From JAJEFO01 sp022819605 (lineage in GTDB: Bacteria > Pseudomonadota > Alphaproteobacteria > Rhodobacterales > Rhodobacteraceae), in NCBI GenBank assembly GCA_965221545.1, contig OZ244901.1, forward strand, positions 4,588,001 to 4,652,000: a DNA stretch of 64,000 nucleotides, in the 5' to 3' direction. The first letter of the stretch is position 1, and each line of letters begins with the position of its first letter. A model generated the notes under the pieces. That model had not been told where the DNA came from. It ran no database searches and saw only the letters and a program-made list of their open reading frames with translations. A program made the translations under genes and the position numbers. Below, piece after piece: positions 62,224 to 64,000 of this stretch.

Positions 62224-63099
62224 TCAGCCCCGCAGCAGGAATCGGTCCTGCATGCGCGTCGTCATGAACCTCTTTGCAAGGTAGATGAATTTCGTTGGGA
62301 ACGTAACGCGGTATCTCGGGCGAGGGTTGGGGTGCGTCAAGGCATGTGCGACGCGGCGTGTGACGGCGTTGGCGGGCAGCTCGAATGGGTCAGGCTCCGG
62401 TGAATCCGCGTAGAGCCGCGGCTCCAGCCTCTTCCGGTATTCGTCCGCCCGGGCGGAGGATGGCACGTCGATCCACCGCTCGTAATGGGGGATCGAGTTC
62501 TGGCGGATGCTGCTTGTTATCGGCCCGGGCTCGATCAGGATCACGCGAATGCCGGTGCCTCTCAATTCCCGGCGCAGCGTATCGGCCCAGCCTTCGACTG
62601 CGAACTTGGTCGAATTGTAGGAGCCGCGCCAGGGAAGCGCAAAGAAGCCGAGCACCGACGAGTTCATGAGGATTCTGCCGTGTCCCTGTCGCCGAAAGGT
62701 GGGCAGCAGGCATTTCGTCAACTCGTGCTGTCCGAAGAAGTTTGCCTCGAAATTGGCCCGCAACGCGTCGGTTGGAAGATCCTCGATCAGGCCCGGGATC
62801 GCGTAGGCGCCATTGTTGAAGACGGCGTCGAGCCTGCCGTCAGTTCGTGCAAGCACCTCGCGGACGGATTCCTTGATACCCGCCTGGTCCTCGTAGTCCA
62901 GCACGAGGCTTTCCAGTCCCTCGTCTTCGAGCCGTGCGCAGTCCGATTTCTTGCGGCATGCGGCAAGGACCCGCCAGCCGCGCGCCGCCATGCCATGCGC
63001 GGCGTCGTAGCCGATGCCCGACGAGCAACCGGTGATGAGCAGGGATTTTCGGTCGTCAGTCAAGTGGAGCAACTTCCCGGGTGAGTTGACGGTTCCCAT
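62224..63099 (-). CDS. Short-chain dehydrogenase/reductase family oxidoreductase
   Basis: SDR of about 291 aa. TGCSSGIGYDAA (NAD(P)-binding TGxxxGIG), NNGAYAIPG, catalytic Ser in NSSVLGFFA and YNSTKFAVEG (YxxxK) are all present, followed by IEPGPITS. ATG 63114 is an alternative start; 63099 was chosen only because it is closer to the fold. The substrate is unknown. It is divergent from the partial barrel gene at the window end. Confidence 0.85.
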   Translation of the reverse strand: MGTVNSPGKLLHLTDDRKSLLITGCSSGIGYDAAHGMAARGWRVLAACRKKSDCARLEDEGLESLVLDYEDQAGIKESVREVLARTDGRLDAVFNNGAYAIPGLIEDLPTDALRANFEANFFGQHELTKCLLPTFRRQGHGRILMNSSVLGFFALPWRGSYNSTKFAVEGWADTLRRELRGTGIRVILIEPGPITSSIRQNSIPHYERWIDVPSSARADEYRKRLEPRLYADSPEPDPFELPANAVTRRVAHALTHPNPRPRYRVTFPTKFIYLAKRFMTTRMQDRFLLRG

Positions 63100-63778
63100 G
63101 GCAGTCTGCCCCATTGCTTGTCAATATCACGCGATTGCGGACGCAGTACGGACCCTTCCGGTCGGTGATCCACCCTTCCTGCCTCAAGAACCCAGAGCCG
63201 GGGGCGCAATCCGTTCTATCCGTCCATGACGGCGCCGGCCGAAAGACGGAAAAGGGGCCGGACTGGATCGCGCGAGGCTCACCGCGGCACCGGTTGCGCC
63301 GGATGACACCTCGCGCATCTGTACGCTCATGGACGAGCATCACGATCTTGGCGTGCCGCTTATAGTGGATCAAACCTTCGGGCGTGCGGCCACGGACGGC
63401 AGCGGCGCCCCAAGCGCAACTTGCGCAGCGCGCAAGCATGCTTCACTGTTGGCGACGCGGCATCCAGGCCAGGTTTCACGGCGACCCGCACGCATCGCGA
63501 ACAAAACCGGCTCCCGGTCTGCGTGTTCCATGCTGCCGCTGGCCATGCGGCGCAAGGAACGTGCTTTCGACAGTCGTCTGGGTGAATTCCAAGAGTCGGA
63601 TTGTGTGGAAAGAGTGAAGACGGTGAGCGTTGGCGGCACGGAAGGAATTGGTTGTCGGTTGTGATTGCGCGACGAATCGTGCACGGTAACGCTAAATATT
63701 GGGGCAAAGAGGGCGTGTGACGCATCAGCGCAAGTGGTACTTGGGTCATCGGGTCAGGCAATTGAGAAAGGGGAGTCC
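63100..63778. other. Intergenic region (679 bp), no supported gene
   Basis: Contains only short frames without motifs. An inverted TTGCGC-AGC-GCGCAA lies near 63420-63435. A weak TTGTCG...TAAATAT pair near 63650-63700 could drive the downstream gene. Confidence 0.4.
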
Positions 63779-64000
63779 ATGTTCTTTCAAGATAGTCGAA
63801 ATTTTATCGTCCGACCTCCACGCCGAATGAGTGCCAGGAACCTGCGGGCGAATGGCAGGCTTGCCGCCCAAGCGGCGTTCATCGTGCTTGGCGCGTCGTT
63901 GTTCGGCATGCCGGCGATTTCCCAGGGATTCTCGGCAGATGATGTGTCTGCGACCGCTAACTTTACGCTGAACCATGGCCTGACTTTCCGCGCCTCCAGA
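63779..64000 (+). CDS. DUF1302-type outer-membrane protein, N-terminal part (runs off window)
   Basis: Open frame of 74 codons from ATG 63779 with GGGGAG upstream, cut by the window end. A long N-region (RPPRRMSARNLRANGR) and hydrophobic core LAAQAAFIVLGASLFGMPAISQG form a signal peptide; the mature start ADDVSATANFTLNHGLTFRAS resembles the first strand of DUF1302 barrels. Such barrels often sit next to DUF1329 and RND exporter genes, so the next genes beyond the window may be of that kind. Confidence 0.65.
   Translation, partial: MFFQDSRNFIVRPPRRMSARNLRANGRLAAQAAFIVLGASLFGMPAISQGFSADDVSATANFTLNHGLTFRASR

Overview
The window reads as a chromosomal stretch of an alphaproteobacterium of the Rhodobacterales type. 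The evidence is conserved gene order: coaE-dnaQ-secB-fxsA-tim44-smr; trxA-addA-addB-murU-amgK-tsaE; regB/senC-regA-HD hydrolase-ahcY; hemD-Mic60-hemY; and ubiB-ubiE/mutM-ech-rpsT. The sequence is GC-rich throughout. Genes are densely packed, often with ATGA stop/start overlaps.

Layout. 1-6.5 kb: coenzyme A and replication proofreading (coaE, dnaQ), SecB export chaperone, FxsA and Tim44-like membrane proteins, an Smr protein, and HslUV protease genes split by a Tat-targeted DM13 gene. 6.5-14.9 kb: thioredoxin, AddAB recombination nuclease, the MurU/AmgK cell-wall recycling pair and TsaE. 15-20.2 kb: the RegB/RegA redox two-component system with SenC, an HD hydrolase, one copy of a 250-bp repeat, and ahcY. 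20.3-24.5 kb: an outer-membrane beta-barrel gene divergent from an RND-type exporter. 24.7-31.8 kb: glycerate kinase, YceI, a cytochrome b561-YceI fusion, DUF1761, EVE domain, gpsA and tsaD. 31.9-38.2 kb: hemD, alphaproteobacterial Mic60, HemY, tRNA-Thr(CGT), and a large repeat-rich OmpA-family protein. 38.2-39.3 kb: threonine aldolase.

39.5-54.7 kb is the accessory part. It holds a tctCBA tricarboxylate-type transporter with a metallo-beta-lactamase-fold hydrolase and a sulfatase, divergent from a MarR regulator and a second sulfatase. A 30-bp palindrome sits between the two arms. tctB is frameshifted and the second copy of the 250-bp repeat lies between tctC and tctB. Next come a frameshifted AhpD-like gene, a rhodanese, a PhyH dioxygenase facing a Rieske oxygenase, and a tungstate-type ABC transporter with a helix-turn-helix/binding-protein regulator. 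54.7-64 kb: a sugar-acid dehydratase-like IlvD/Edd enzyme, ubiquinone genes, mutM, enoyl-CoA hydratase, rpsT, a cobalamin adenosyltransferase, a HIG1-like protein, an SDR, and the start of a DUF1302-type outer-membrane protein cut by the window end.

The most unusual signals are the 250-bp repeat pair (about 94% identical, inverted, about 25.5 kb apart), the candidate organosulfate locus with its palindromic operator, the two single-base frameshifts in that locus, a 45-codon ORF coupled at both ends where related genomes are expected to carry mltA, the DM13 gene splitting hslV from hslU, and the two internal repeat arrays of the OmpA-family protein. No CRISPR array, prophage or complete insertion sequence was seen.
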